A stretch of DNA of 64,000 bases, from positions 806,001 to 870,000 of the forward strand of contig NZ_CP083757.1 of the NCBI RefSeq assembly GCF_020149935.1. The letters are read 5' to 3'. The notes beneath the pieces were generated by a model, which saw only the letters and a list, made by a program, of their open reading frames with translations, made no database searches and was not told the DNA's origin. The stretch is from Marinilongibacter aquaticus. Its GTDB lineage: Bacteria > Bacteroidota > Bacteroidia > Cytophagales > Spirosomataceae. The stretch's first letter is position 1; every line of letters begins with the position of its first letter. Shown here piece by piece: positions 36,563 through 45,839 of the stretch. A program made the position numbers and the translations under genes.

Positions 36563-37099
36563 TCAATCAAAATAATTTCTCAATTTTCGTATAGCGGCCC
36601 TTAGCCGGGTTTTCAAAGTACCCAAAGGAATTTCCAGCTCTTCGGCCAAGTCCACTTGGGTGTATCCCTCGAAATACAGTTTCCTGATCAAGGTTTGATG
36701 GGGTTCGTCCAACTTTTCAATCAAGCCGCTCAAACCCACCGTGTCGATATTGATCAAGGCATTGTGCTCGCGATCGACCAAGGCCACCTTCTCATCTTTT
36801 CTTACGAAATTCTTTAGATTATGGTTTTTGTAATCCGCCGAGCGTATGCGGTCGATGGCCAGGTTTCTGGTCAAATTGGCCATCCAAGTGAAAAGCTTTC
36901 CTTTGGATTTGTCGTACTGCCCTATCTTATCCCATATTTTCACGAAGGCTTCCTGCAGCAGATCCACGGCCTCGTCTTCGTCTTTCAAAATGCGGAATAC
37001 AATACCATAAAGTGCAGCAGAGTAGTTTCGATAAAGGTATTCGAAACCGCTTTCATCGCGTTCACGCAACTTCGATATCAATTCGCTCTCTTCTATCAT
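36563..37099 (-). CDS. ECF (sigma-70 family) RNA polymerase sigma factor
   Basis: A 178-residue sigma factor with region 2 (GFEYLYRNYSAALYGIVFRI, then EDEAVDLLQEAFVKIWDKIGQ, FTWMANLTRNLAIDRIRS) and region 4 (LDEPHQTLIRKLYFEGYTQVDLAEELEIPLGTLKTRLRAAIRKLR). Region 3 is missing, as in ECF factors. It is held inactive by the anti-sigma factor encoded just downstream. Its targets are not visible in this window; the shared promoters here are of housekeeping type. Confidence 0.93.
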   Translation of the reverse strand: MIEESELISKLRERDESGFEYLYRNYSAALYGIVFRILKDEDEAVDLLQEAFVKIWDKIGQYDKSKGKLFTWMANLTRNLAIDRIRSADYKNHNLKNFVRKDEKVALVDREHNALINIDTVGLSGLIEKLDEPHQTLIRKLYFEGYTQVDLAEELEIPLGTLKTRLRAAIRKLRNYFD

Positions 37100-37276
37100 A
37101 GCTTACGATAAGAACACAAATAAATAAAAAAAAGACGGCTGATAAAATCATCCGCCTTTTTACCAATCATTTATTCAACCACTTTTAATGCATAAACAAA
37201 CCCTTAAAGTATGCTTGCATAACATTCTGCAAAATAAATAAATCCTTTTCCTCTATACAATTATTTTATAGAATTT

Positions 37277-37284
37277 AAATTTGC
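37277..37284 (+). promoter_or_regulatory. Promoter -7 element of the agmatine deiminase gene
   Basis: TAAATTTG matches TAnnTTTG. The start would be near 37291, about 10 nt before the ATG. The rest of the 201-bp divergent spacer holds an imperfect hairpin at 37125-37162 whose role is unclear. Confidence 0.55.
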
Positions 37285-37300
37285 CAAAAAAATTTTCTGA

Positions 37301-38332
37301 ATGAACCCCAAAACTGAAGGATACTTTTTTCCTGCCGAATGGGCCGACCACCGAGCCACATGGTTGAGCTTCCCCCACAATCTGGATACTTGGGAAGATC
37401 GGCTTCCCCGCATTTATCCGGCCTATCTTCAATTCATCAAAAGTTTGTCGCTCCACGAGCGGGTGTGTATCGCTGTCGGAAATCCGCAAACCCGTGCGAC
37501 CATTGAAGATCAGTTGGCGAAATACGATGTGGATCAAAGTCGCGTCGATTTGTTCGACTTCCCAACCAACGACAGTTGGTGCCGCGATCACGGCCCTTCT
37601 TTTGTCGTAAACAAAAACACAGGAAAAAAAGCGATCGTCAATTGGGGATACAATGCCTGGGGCGGCAAATACCCTCCTTTCGATAGTGACGACGCCCTGC
37701 CCAAAAATGTAGCAGAGGCCTTCGCACTTCCACTCTTCGAACCCGAAATTATACTGGAAGGCGGCTCTGTCGAATTCAATGGAGCGGGTACATTGATGAC
37801 GAGCAAAAGTTGCTTGCTCAATCCAAACCGAAACCCCCATCTGAACCAGAAGGAAATTGAGGAAAAATTACGCGATTTCTATAATGTAGAGCAAGTGCTT
37901 TGGCTGGAAGAGGGCATTGTGGGAGACGATACCGACGGCCATGTGGACGACATGACACGCTTCGTCAATTCTGATACCGTAATTACCGCCATCGAGAGCA
38001 ATCGCCTCGACGACAATTATGCTCCATTGCATGAAAATCTCTCTCTTTTGAAAAAAATGCAGTTGACAAACGGGCAAAAACTCAACATTGTGGAACTCCC
38101 CATGCCCGATCCTGTAATGGACCATGGGTTACGGCTTCCCGCTTCCTACGCCAATTTTTACATTGCCAATAAACAAGTGATTGTACCTACATACCGCTGC
38201 AAAAAGGATGACGAAGCCTTACGCATTATCGGCTCATGTTTTCCAGACCGCGAAATAATCGGCATCGACTCTACGGAAATCATTTGGGGCTTGGGCAGTT
38301 TCCACTGCCTTTCGCAGCAAGAGCCACTTTAA
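37301..38332 (+). CDS. aguA: Agmatine deiminase / peptidylarginine deiminase family
   Basis: Hydrolyses agmatine to N-carbamoylputrescine and ammonia, in the arginine-to-putrescine route. The 343-residue pentein-fold protein has NDSWCRDHGPSFV, ILEGGSVEFNGAG, the GDDTDGHVDDMTRFV metal/substrate segment and the catalytic cysteine in GLGSFHCLSQQEP near the C terminus. There is no signal peptide, so it acts in the cytoplasm, which argues against a secreted protein-arginine deiminase. No N-carbamoylputrescine amidase gene is nearby. Confidence 0.9.
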   Translation: MNPKTEGYFFPAEWADHRATWLSFPHNLDTWEDRLPRIYPAYLQFIKSLSLHERVCIAVGNPQTRATIEDQLAKYDVDQSRVDLFDFPTNDSWCRDHGPSFVVNKNTGKKAIVNWGYNAWGGKYPPFDSDDALPKNVAEAFALPLFEPEIILEGGSVEFNGAGTLMTSKSCLLNPNRNPHLNQKEIEEKLRDFYNVEQVLWLEEGIVGDDTDGHVDDMTRFVNSDTVITAIESNRLDDNYAPLHENLSLLKKMQLTNGQKLNIVELPMPDPVMDHGLRLPASYANFYIANKQVIVPTYRCKKDDEALRIIGSCFPDREIIGIDSTEIIWGLGSFHCLSQQEPL

Positions 38333-38424
38333 ATAGAGATTGATGGGCTTGACACCAGCAGTTTCGAAGCTCATAAGGCAAAGTAGAAAAATAGTCAGGA
38401 TTTATATTTGGCTTTAATATTTGT

Positions 38425-38432
38425 TAATTTTG
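38425..38432 (+). promoter_or_regulatory. Promoter -7 element of the isomerase operon
   Basis: TAATTTTG matches TAnnTTTG. A TTTG lies at 38407-38410, but the 14-nt spacer is shorter than usual. The start near 38439 gives a leader of about 70 nt before the PpiC lipoprotein gene. Confidence 0.5.
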
Positions 38433-38509
38433 CTGCTTTGTCGCAATAAATACCCATTTTTGCCCTTTATTCTGTCTTAAGGAAAGCCCCTGAAGACTAG
38501 CTGTTATTT

Positions 38510-40831
38510 ATGCATAGATTTTTTTTGATTTTGGTTCTGTTGACCAGTTTGGTGGCCTGTAAAAATGTCCGTGTGCTCACCAAAACCAAGGCAGATATAC
38601 CATCCGAAAATATTCCCACTCCAATCCTTGAACTTGGTCAGGAAAAATTGTCTGACAGTGATCTGGACGCGTATTTCAATGCCTATACCGTCTCCGACTC
38701 CTTGCAAAGCGACTCGGTGCTCTACGATCTCATCAACCGTAAAAGGTACTATCTAGATGCGATAAGCAAAGGCTACCGAGCAGACCAAACGCAACAAGAT
38801 GAGCTCCAAACTTATCGACGTATACTGGCTAAAAGTTTTATCATTGATACGGCTATGGTCAACAATTTGGCCCGCCTTACGTATACACGCATGCAGAAAG
38901 AAGTGCATGCCGCCCATTTGCTTTTGGCCATTCCACCTGATGCCTCTCCGGCAGACACCTCGCGTGTAATGGACAAAATCAAATATCTGCGGAGTGAAAT
39001 CGAAAAAGGGGCAGCCTTCGATTCTTTGGCTACAATATATTCTGCGGATGTAAACACCAAAGAAAGCGGTGGAGACATGGGCTGGTTTTCGGCTTTGAAC
39101 TTGCTTTTTCCTTTGGAAAATGCCGCATATAAAACGCCTGTCGGGCAAGTGTCTCAACCTGTCCGTACCGAGGCTGGCTATCACCTGGTCAAGGTATGCG
39201 AAACGCGTCCGAGCTTGGGCAAGGTTGAAGTGGCTCACATTTTGAAAGTGGTGCCACAGGGTGCCAGTCCGGCATTTGAAATCAGACAGAAACAAAAGAT
39301 CGATTCACTTCACCAGATTCTTGAGCAAAACCCAAGCAGCTTTGAAAGCCTTTGCCAAGAAAACTCCGACGACAGCTACAGCAAAGAAACTGGAGGGAAG
39401 CTTCCCTCCTTTTCCATTGGCAGTTGGGCGGAAAAAAGTTTTGAACAAGCCTCCTTTGCCCTCAAAGCAGGCGAAATTTCGGAACCGATACGTACGCAAG
39501 CGGGCTGGCATATCATCAAGATGATCAAACGCGACGAAGTACCGCCTTTCAAGGAAATCGAGGAAATGATTGTGAACAAAGTAAAAACCGATTCTCGCGG
39601 CGAATACCTCGAACACGAAGGCTATTCAAGATTTTACGATGAAATAGACTTGAAAGTGGAGCACAAGGACGCCGAAAAAACTTTTGCTTTGGCTTCAGAC
39701 AAAATCAAAACCCGTAATTGGAAACCGAATTTAAACGCACTGAAAACCGAGAAACTTTTGGAAATAAACGGGAAGGCCTTCTCCAATTTGGATTTCCTGC
39801 GTTACGCTGAAGACAAACAAACTTTTGAAAAGCAGTTTCCGAACTACACACCCGACATGTACCTTCGGCGGTATTTCAAAGACTATGTAAAAAGCAATGC
39901 CCAAGAGGCCATTGTAGAGGGCTTGGGGCAATGGAATCCGCAATTCAGCAATTTCATCAAAGCCTACGAAGAAGGCCTGCTTATCAGTCTATACCTGAAC
40001 GACATGGTATACGAAAAATCGGTGGGCGATACACTCGGGCAACGCAGTTATTACGAAACACACCCCGATTTATACCTTTGGCCACGCAAAGCCAAAGCGA
40101 CCATTCTGAAAAGCAAAAGCGATACGCTTTTCAAGGCCTACGAGGAAATTGTGAACTCGGGCATGCCTTACCGACTGAAAAGGGGCATTTTGCCCTTTTA
40201 TTATAAAAAGAATGAATTTCAACTCGATGACGAGCTGAAAAGAAAGCTAACGGGCCTGTTGCTAATTATGGCGAAAAACCCGGGGTATATTGTAGAAATC
40301 GGCGGAAATCGCGATTTGAACGAAGAGGTGGAAGTAAGCCGGAAACGTATCGGGCAAATTGTCAAATTTCTTGTCGATAGCGGTTTGGAAATTACACGAA
40401 TTACCGAATACGATTACGGAACTGATAAGCTAGCCGACCTATTCGACTGGCCGCAAAATCAAAGAGTCAGTTTTCAATTTTTCACAAAAGACAAAAACGA
40501 CATTGGTAAAATTTTGCACAGTGAAGAAAACGGTTTCGAAATGGCTCATGGTTATTACCACGACGGCCAAAACGAATTTATCGAGCAAACGGATTGGAAA
40601 CCCGGAACGTATAATTTGAAAAAAGACGACTTTTATTACCAAGTTCGCATTGAAGAAGTGCTGCCCGTGAGCCGAAAAACAATAAAAGAAGCACGCGGCG
40701 AAGTAATTAAAGACTATCAAAATTTGTTATTGAAAAATTTGAATGCAGATTTGAAGGCCAAATATCCCATGGTGATTGATAAAGAGGCCTTTGACAAAGC
40801 TTTCGAAGCGTATAAAAATGAAAATAATTGA
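38510..40831 (+). CDS. Lipoprotein with two parvulin domains and an OmpA-like C-terminal domain
   Basis: A 773-residue lipoprotein: signal peptide ending in lipobox LVAC with lipidated C17. Two PpiC-type peptidyl-prolyl isomerase domains lie at about 130-235 (VHAAHLLL, GGDMGW, AGYHLVKV) and 238-345 (VEVAHILKV, GGKLPSF, AGWHIIKM). After a helical stretch (350-560) comes a segment at about 570-657 with VEIGG, paired helices, and NQRVSFQF that follows the pattern of OmpA-like peptidoglycan-binding domains. It probably folds outer-membrane proteins in the periplasm while tied to the cell wall. It directly precedes a second isomerase gene, whose signal peptide begins 11 bp after this stop. Confidence 0.82.
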   Translation: MHRFFLILVLLTSLVACKNVRVLTKTKADIPSENIPTPILELGQEKLSDSDLDAYFNAYTVSDSLQSDSVLYDLINRKRYYLDAISKGYRADQTQQDELQTYRRILAKSFIIDTAMVNNLARLTYTRMQKEVHAAHLLLAIPPDASPADTSRVMDKIKYLRSEIEKGAAFDSLATIYSADVNTKESGGDMGWFSALNLLFPLENAAYKTPVGQVSQPVRTEAGYHLVKVCETRPSLGKVEVAHILKVVPQGASPAFEIRQKQKIDSLHQILEQNPSSFESLCQENSDDSYSKETGGKLPSFSIGSWAEKSFEQASFALKAGEISEPIRTQAGWHIIKMIKRDEVPPFKEIEEMIVNKVKTDSRGEYLEHEGYSRFYDEIDLKVEHKDAEKTFALASDKIKTRNWKPNLNALKTEKLLEINGKAFSNLDFLRYAEDKQTFEKQFPNYTPDMYLRRYFKDYVKSNAQEAIVEGLGQWNPQFSNFIKAYEEGLLISLYLNDMVYEKSVGDTLGQRSYYETHPDLYLWPRKAKATILKSKSDTLFKAYEEIVNSGMPYRLKRGILPFYYKKNEFQLDDELKRKLTGLLLIMAKNPGYIVEIGGNRDLNEEVEVSRKRIGQIVKFLVDSGLEITRITEYDYGTDKLADLFDWPQNQRVSFQFFTKDKNDIGKILHSEENGFEMAHGYYHDGQNEFIEQTDWKPGTYNLKKDDFYYQVRIEEVLPVSRKTIKEARGEVIKDYQNLLLKNLNADLKAKYPMVIDKEAFDKAFEAYKNENN

Positions 40832-40841
40832 TTGGCGTTTT

Positions 40842-42161
40842 ATGATGAAGAAAACACTTTTTTTGCTTTTGATCCCCTTTCTTACCCAAGCTCAATTCTT
40901 GAGCACCAATGTGGATCGGATCATTGCTAAAATTGACAACTACTATATTCTACGCTCAGAGGTGGAGTCGCTCGTATTGCGTGCCAAGGAGCAACAGCAA
41001 GAATACAGCCCGTGTCAGGCTCTTGAATCTTTGGCAGTGCAAAAACTTTTGGTGGCCAAAGCCGAAATCGATTCGGTGGTGGTAGAACCCGACATGATCG
41101 ACAATCAATTGGATGCCCGTATGGCCGAGATGGTGCGTATCTACGGGAGTGAGAAAAACATTGTCGAACAGTTCAACAAGTCCATCGAAACACTGAAAAG
41201 TGAGGTGCGTGAGCAGGTTTCGGAGCAATTGATTGCCCAAAAAATGCAGCAAACCATTACCGAAGGCATTCAGGTTACGCCCAATGAAGTACGGAAGTTT
41301 TTCAACACCATTCCGAAAGACAGCTTGCCCACTGTGCCGTCTGAGGTGGAAGTGGGACAAATTGTGAAACTGGCTACGCTTACTCAAGCCCAAAAGGCCG
41401 ATTTGGTCAACAGGCTAAAAGGCTTTAAAGACCGCATTGAAAAAGGCGAAAAGTTTGAAGATTTGGCCAAAGAATATTCAGAAGATCAGGGTTCTAGACA
41501 GTACGGCGGCGATTTGGGCTGGGCCAAAAGAGGGCAAATGGTGCCCGAATTTGAGGCCGCGGCCATGCAATTGAAACCCAATGAAATGAGCGACATTGTG
41601 GAGAGTAATTACGGTTACCACTTGATCCAGCTTATTGAAATCCGTGGGCAGGAATTCCATGCAAGGCACATTCTCCTTCGTCCGGAATACAAGCGTCTGG
41701 ACATGACCGAGCCTACACGTTATCTCGATTCGCTTCGAAACTTGGTACAAATTGACAGCATCAGTTTCGAAAAAGCGGTGCGTTTGTACAGCGACGATGA
41801 GAACTCGAAGTTTTCGGGTGGTTTGCTTACCGACCCTTCTACGGGTTCAAACAAAATGGCTCTCGATTTGACCATGGAGCCCAATTTGTACTTTGCGGTG
41901 GACACCATGAAAGTGGGCAGCATCACAAAACCCCTGCCTTATCGTGCTCCCGATGGCCCAACGGGTATGCGTTTGCTCTACCTCAAAAAGAAATATCCGC
42001 CGCATGTCATCAACATGAAAGACGATTATGAAAAGATCAGGGAATTTGCCTTGGTCAATAAAAAGAACGAAGTCATTGACAAATGGTTTAAGGAAGCAAT
42101 TGCCGAAGTCTATATCAAAATAGACCCCGAATACCAAGCCTGCAAACTCTTCGAACAATAA
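40842..42161 (+). CDS. SurA-like peptidyl-prolyl isomerase
   Basis: A periplasmic outer-membrane-protein chaperone. From ATG at 40842 it has a signal peptide (MMKKTLFLLLIPFLTQAQ), a SurA N-terminal region (VDRIIAKIDNYYILRSEVES), a full parvulin domain (VGQIVKLA, GGDLGWAKRGQMVPEFE, YGYHLIQL) and a second, more divergent one (EFHARHILL, SGGLL). The frame extends upstream into the previous gene; that part lacks a signal peptide. It follows the first isomerase gene by 10 bp and precedes the MoxR gene by 14 bp, so the three form an operon. Confidence 0.88.
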   Translation: MMKKTLFLLLIPFLTQAQFLSTNVDRIIAKIDNYYILRSEVESLVLRAKEQQQEYSPCQALESLAVQKLLVAKAEIDSVVVEPDMIDNQLDARMAEMVRIYGSEKNIVEQFNKSIETLKSEVREQVSEQLIAQKMQQTITEGIQVTPNEVRKFFNTIPKDSLPTVPSEVEVGQIVKLATLTQAQKADLVNRLKGFKDRIEKGEKFEDLAKEYSEDQGSRQYGGDLGWAKRGQMVPEFEAAAMQLKPNEMSDIVESNYGYHLIQLIEIRGQEFHARHILLRPEYKRLDMTEPTRYLDSLRNLVQIDSISFEKAVRLYSDDENSKFSGGLLTDPSTGSNKMALDLTMEPNLYFAVDTMKVGSITKPLPYRAPDGPTGMRLLYLKKKYPPHVINMKDDYEKIREFALVNKKNEVIDKWFKEAIAEVYIKIDPEYQACKLFEQ

Positions 42162-42175
42162 ACCCTGAAAAATTC

Positions 42176-43147
42176 ATGAGCTCTAGTGCCTACAAAAATG
42201 ATGTGGAAGCAGCCGATGCCTTAAAGGCGGCTTACGACAAACTATCCGCCGAAATCGGCAAAGTGATTGTCGGACAAGAAGATACTGTGCGGTTGCTGCT
42301 TACGGCCATTTTTTGTCAAGGACACTGTCTTTTGGTGGGCGTGCCGGGTTTGGCCAAAACACTTTTGATCAAAACTATTTCAGACGCTTTAGCTCTCGAT
42401 TTCAACCGTATACAGTTCACGCCCGATTTGATGCCTTCGGATATTTTGGGTTCCGAAACATTGGACAAAGAACGAAATTTTCGCTTCATCAAGGGCCCTA
42501 TTTTTGCTCACATTATTCTGGCCGACGAAATCAACCGTACGCCACCCAAAACGCAATCGGCTCTTCTCGAATCCATGCAGGAATATGCCGTGACGGTGGG
42601 CGGACAAAAATACGATTTACCCAGACCCTTTTTCGTACTGGCTACCCAAAACCCCATTGAACAAGAGGGCACCTATCCCCTTCCGGAAGCCCAACTCGAT
42701 CGTTTTATGTTCCGCGTAGATTTGGACTACCCAAGCTACGAACAAGAATTGGCCATTGTGAAAAATACGACCAAAGAGGTCGAAACGGCGATTCAGAAAG
42801 TATTGGGAGCCGATGAAATTATGGCCTTTCAGCAATTGGTACGTCGGGTTCCGGTAGCCGATAATGTGGTAGAATATGCCGTTTCCTTGGTGCACAAAAC
42901 GCGACCCGGCACAGCGAAAGCCGCCAATGAGGCCAATGAATTTCTCGATTGGGGGGCAGGGCCCAGAGCCTCGCAAAACCTTATACTTGCGGCGAAGTGC
43001 CAAGCCCTAATCAGCGGGAAATATTCGCCAGATATCGAAGACGTAAAAGCGGTAGCCTTGGCTGTGTTGAAACACCGCGTGGTGCGGAATTTCAAAGCGG
43101 AAGCCCAAGGATTGACCATCGAGAAATTGGTTGAAAAGATGCTTTGA
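42176..43147 (+). CDS. MoxR-family AAA ATPase
   Basis: A 323-residue AAA+ ATPase with Walker A GVPGLAKT, Walker B ILADEINRTPPKTQSALLESMQE, sensor 1 LATQNP and the lid domain. MoxR proteins act as chaperones, often with von Willebrand-type partner proteins that they help mature. Here no VWA partner lies downstream; the next gene is convergent. The three-gene arrangement with two isomerases suggests a role in envelope protein folding, but this is inference. Confidence 0.92.
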   Translation: MSSSAYKNDVEAADALKAAYDKLSAEIGKVIVGQEDTVRLLLTAIFCQGHCLLVGVPGLAKTLLIKTISDALALDFNRIQFTPDLMPSDILGSETLDKERNFRFIKGPIFAHIILADEINRTPPKTQSALLESMQEYAVTVGGQKYDLPRPFFVLATQNPIEQEGTYPLPEAQLDRFMFRVDLDYPSYEQELAIVKNTTKEVETAIQKVLGADEIMAFQQLVRRVPVADNVVEYAVSLVHKTRPGTAKAANEANEFLDWGAGPRASQNLILAAKCQALISGKYSPDIEDVKAVALAVLKHRVVRNFKAEAQGLTIEKLVEKML

Positions 43148-43192
43148 GATCCGACAATTTCAGGGCAGTCAATCCAAGGAACAAACAGCTTT

Positions 43193-45370
43193 TCACTTTG
43201 TACGGACCTCGCTTAGATAATCCATAATTTCGGAATAGGCCGCTTTCAATTGGGCAATTTCTTGTCCTTGCGTATGCAGGTTTTTCCTTTGCTCATCAAT
43301 TATCGCTTGCTGTTCTTGAACAGCCTTGATCAAAGGAGCAAAAAGGTCGTTATAACGAACTGAGTAGTAGCCTTGGCTATCCTTAGTCAATAATCCCAAT
43401 TGCTCTTCACTAAAACCGTGCTTTTCCAAAGTGCTGACAAGTTCTTGGGCAATTAAACCGAATTCCAAGTCCGATTTTTCATTATTTTTTCGGTGATAAC
43501 TAACTGGATTTAAATTATTTATGAATTCCAAACCCAAAGGCACTTGCTCGATATTTTCTTTCCAACGCCGATCGGAAGTGACATTCCAGGCTACTTGAAT
43601 ATCCGCTGCATTAATCGAACTGTTCCCCATTCTAATTTTGTTGCTTGCGTCCACTTTCGCATTATAACCAATCGCAATTGAATTTGTAATCGCTGAAGCG
43701 GTGACGTCAGCCAGATACCCTAAGGCCGTATTGTTTGACCCCGTAAGTATTGAAAAGAGAGAGCGAAAACCCACGGCTGTATTTCCTGATCCCGAAATAT
43801 TATCACGTATAGCATCGTATCCTATACCCACATTATAAATCCCAGTTGTGTTTTGCATTAGTGAAAAGGCCCCTAAACTCGAGTTGTAAGAACCGTTTGT
43901 ATTGTTCTTTCCAGATTCATAACCTACTGCTGTATTGCTATTCCCCGAAGTATTGCTATACAAAGCACTTCTTCCCAGAGCCGAATTGTATGAACCATTT
44001 TCATTGCCGTACAGTGCTCTATCTCCAATGGCCGAATTACCAAAACCCGTATTAAGCCAGGGTTTCAAGCCACCAAAAAGAGCTTCCGTCCCTAATGCCG
44101 TATTGTATGTAAATCTGCCGGTCTCTCGGTTATCTGCATTAAACATGGCGTGATACCCCACTGCCGTCGAACCGTAATTGCTCACGTTCGAATATAAAGC
44201 ACCTTCTCCAACAGCTGTATTGTTGGAACCATTCGTATTCGAGTAAAGGGCTTCGGCCCCGAGCCCAACATTCCATGCTCCTGTAGTATTTTGATATAAG
44301 CCGAAAGCTCCGCCGGCCAAATTATAATCCCCAGAGGAGTTAGAAAACAGAGACTGAGAGCCCATAGCCGTGTTCCACCGACCAGAATTCGCAGCCAAGC
44401 CATTTTGCAATGTACCACGCAAAGCGGAAGCCCCGACTGCCGTATTGAAAGTCTCTCTACCGGTGTTTCGGTTGTCCACATTTCTCATTGCTTCTGCACC
44501 TATGGCCGTAGAGCCCGAATTACCTATATTGGTCAAAAGTGCAGAAAAGCCAATAGCCGTGTTCAATGCTCCTGATATATTTCCATTCAAGGCACTGCTG
44601 CCCAAAGCCGAATTTTTCTCTCCAACCGTATTCTGTGATATCGCTTGATATCCAATAGCCACATTTTCCACGCCTTCCGTGTTACTTAATAAACTCTGAA
44701 TGCCAAAAGCACTGTTTCGCGAACCACTGGAATTTCGAAGCATGGCTTGATAGCCCACACCCGAATTGGCCATTCCTGTCGAGTTCGACTTAAGTGCTTC
44801 AAAACCAACGGCTACATTATTCCCACCGCTTAGGTTCTCACGCAAAGAAAAACTACCCACGGCTACATTTAAGTAACCACTATTGTTGGAATAGAGCGAT
44901 TCCGCTCCAATGGCTACATTGTGTACTCCAGTGTTGTTTGAATAAAGAGCAAAATGACCATTTGCTACATTGTTCGAACCATTGTAGTTGAGCTTCATCG
45001 CCGAAAAACCAACGGCGGTGTTGTAAAAGCCGAACTCGTCAAAAAGTAAGGCCTGCGAGCCGACCGCCGTATTGTTGATGCCCAAAGTGGCTTTGTTTAG
45101 GGCTTTAAAACCCACTGCTGTATTGTGTACGCCCAGAATATACGTAGAATCTTGAAATACAAATGTGGAATCGTTATTCGACTCAAGAGCACCAGGCCCA
45201 AAGGCCACATTTTCCATTCGCGGTGCCTGCTGGTCATCTGATTTTGCAGACTTTATTCCTTGCGGCAAAATGGTGATGGAACCGTCTTCATCCGAAGTAA
45301 AACTTTGAACCTGAGCCACAGAATTGTAGCTCAACAAGGCCAAAAGGCCCATTGCTAAATTAAATTTCAT
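43193..45370 (-). CDS. Head-repeat surface protein with C-terminal S74 chaperone domain
   Basis: A 725-residue exported protein (signal peptide MKFNLAMGLLALLSYNSVAQ). Residues about 50-590 hold over 25 copies of a short repeat with the core NTAVGxxAL followed by NxSGxxN, the pattern of YadA-type trimeric head repeats. Residues about 605-725 form the intramolecular chaperone/peptidase S74 domain (DRRWKENIEQVPLGLEFINN, FGLIAQEL), followed by a coiled-coil-like tail. S74 domains trimerise and then cut themselves off. A role as a trimeric surface fibre or adhesin is likely. It is not phage-borne: no phage gene is nearby. Confidence 0.85.
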   Translation of the reverse strand: MKFNLAMGLLALLSYNSVAQVQSFTSDEDGSITILPQGIKSAKSDDQQAPRMENVAFGPGALESNNDSTFVFQDSTYILGVHNTAVGFKALNKATLGINNTAVGSQALLFDEFGFYNTAVGFSAMKLNYNGSNNVANGHFALYSNNTGVHNVAIGAESLYSNNSGYLNVAVGSFSLRENLSGGNNVAVGFEALKSNSTGMANSGVGYQAMLRNSSGSRNSAFGIQSLLSNTEGVENVAIGYQAISQNTVGEKNSALGSSALNGNISGALNTAIGFSALLTNIGNSGSTAIGAEAMRNVDNRNTGRETFNTAVGASALRGTLQNGLAANSGRWNTAMGSQSLFSNSSGDYNLAGGAFGLYQNTTGAWNVGLGAEALYSNTNGSNNTAVGEGALYSNVSNYGSTAVGYHAMFNADNRETGRFTYNTALGTEALFGGLKPWLNTGFGNSAIGDRALYGNENGSYNSALGRSALYSNTSGNSNTAVGYESGKNNTNGSYNSSLGAFSLMQNTTGIYNVGIGYDAIRDNISGSGNTAVGFRSLFSILTGSNNTALGYLADVTASAITNSIAIGYNAKVDASNKIRMGNSSINAADIQVAWNVTSDRRWKENIEQVPLGLEFINNLNPVSYHRKNNEKSDLEFGLIAQELVSTLEKHGFSEEQLGLLTKDSQGYYSVRYNDLFAPLIKAVQEQQAIIDEQRKNLHTQGQEIAQLKAAYSEIMDYLSEVRTK

Positions 45371-45780
45371 TCCCGTAAAAAATTAAATTAAGACCTTTGG
45401 TATAGTAAGTTCGAACTGAATATTACGTTTGGATTTCTCCACTGCATATCGGCAAATTGACACTTGCAACAAACGCACAACCCTTGCATGTGAAAACTGC
45501 GGTTTTGATAAGTTGTTTTAGCCAAAATGAAAATGATCGATGACGATATTATTGGGTCCAAAAACTATCGGCACAGTTTTGAAATCGACCAAATGTAATG
45601 CAAAGCCTGAAATTTAAACTTTTGTTTTATTTTGTGGTGAGCTGTTCAATTTTAGCTTCTTAGATCTTAATTATGTGTTTTTACGCCGTAATGCAGGATT
45701 TTCAAACTATTTGAGATAAATCCAGTAGTCAATCCACCCAAAGACAAACAAGAATTTTTTAGCAAATGGTCTTGAAATAC
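45371..45780. other. Non-coding spacer upstream of the head-repeat protein
   Basis: No gene was found here. The minus strand holds TACATTTG at 45597-45590, a match to TAnnTTTG, about 220 nt before the head-repeat protein start. No -33 element was seen at the right distance. The rest is AT-rich and shows no repeat or structure. Confidence 0.45.
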
Positions 45781-45817
45781 AAATCGCCATCATGTCACTC
45801 TCACATGATGGCGATTT
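45781..45817. terminator. Hairpin after polX, probable terminator
   Basis: AAATCGCCATCATGT (45781-45795) and its exact complement (45803-45817) form a perfect fifteen-pair stem with a seven-base loop. On the minus strand it ends in ATTTGTATTTC, only a partial T-run. It lies 22 bp after the polX stop. Confidence 0.65.
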
Positions 45818-45839
45818 TCTATTGTTTGATGCAGAAAGC

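Noticed and set aside
37125-37162. Hairpin with A- and T-runs between the ECF sigma and agmatine deiminase genes
   Set aside because: It lies between divergent genes where no transcript should end, and the stem has two mismatches.
37253-37840. 195-residue minus-strand frame opposite agmatine deiminase
   Set aside because: It runs antisense to the conserved deiminase motifs and has no signature of its own.
42176-43147. MoxR gene as part of a MoxR-VWA defence or ternary system
   Set aside because: No VWA, effector or other partner gene is adjacent; upstream genes are isomerases and the downstream gene is convergent.
43750-45200. CRISPR-like or satellite DNA repeats
   Set aside because: The periodicity is at the protein level (short head repeats); the DNA copies are diverged, in frame and lack constant spacers.
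43193-45370. Prophage tail fibre
   Set aside because: The S74 domain and repeats suggested a phage fibre, but no terminase, capsid, portal or integrase gene is nearby and the protein has its own signal peptide.
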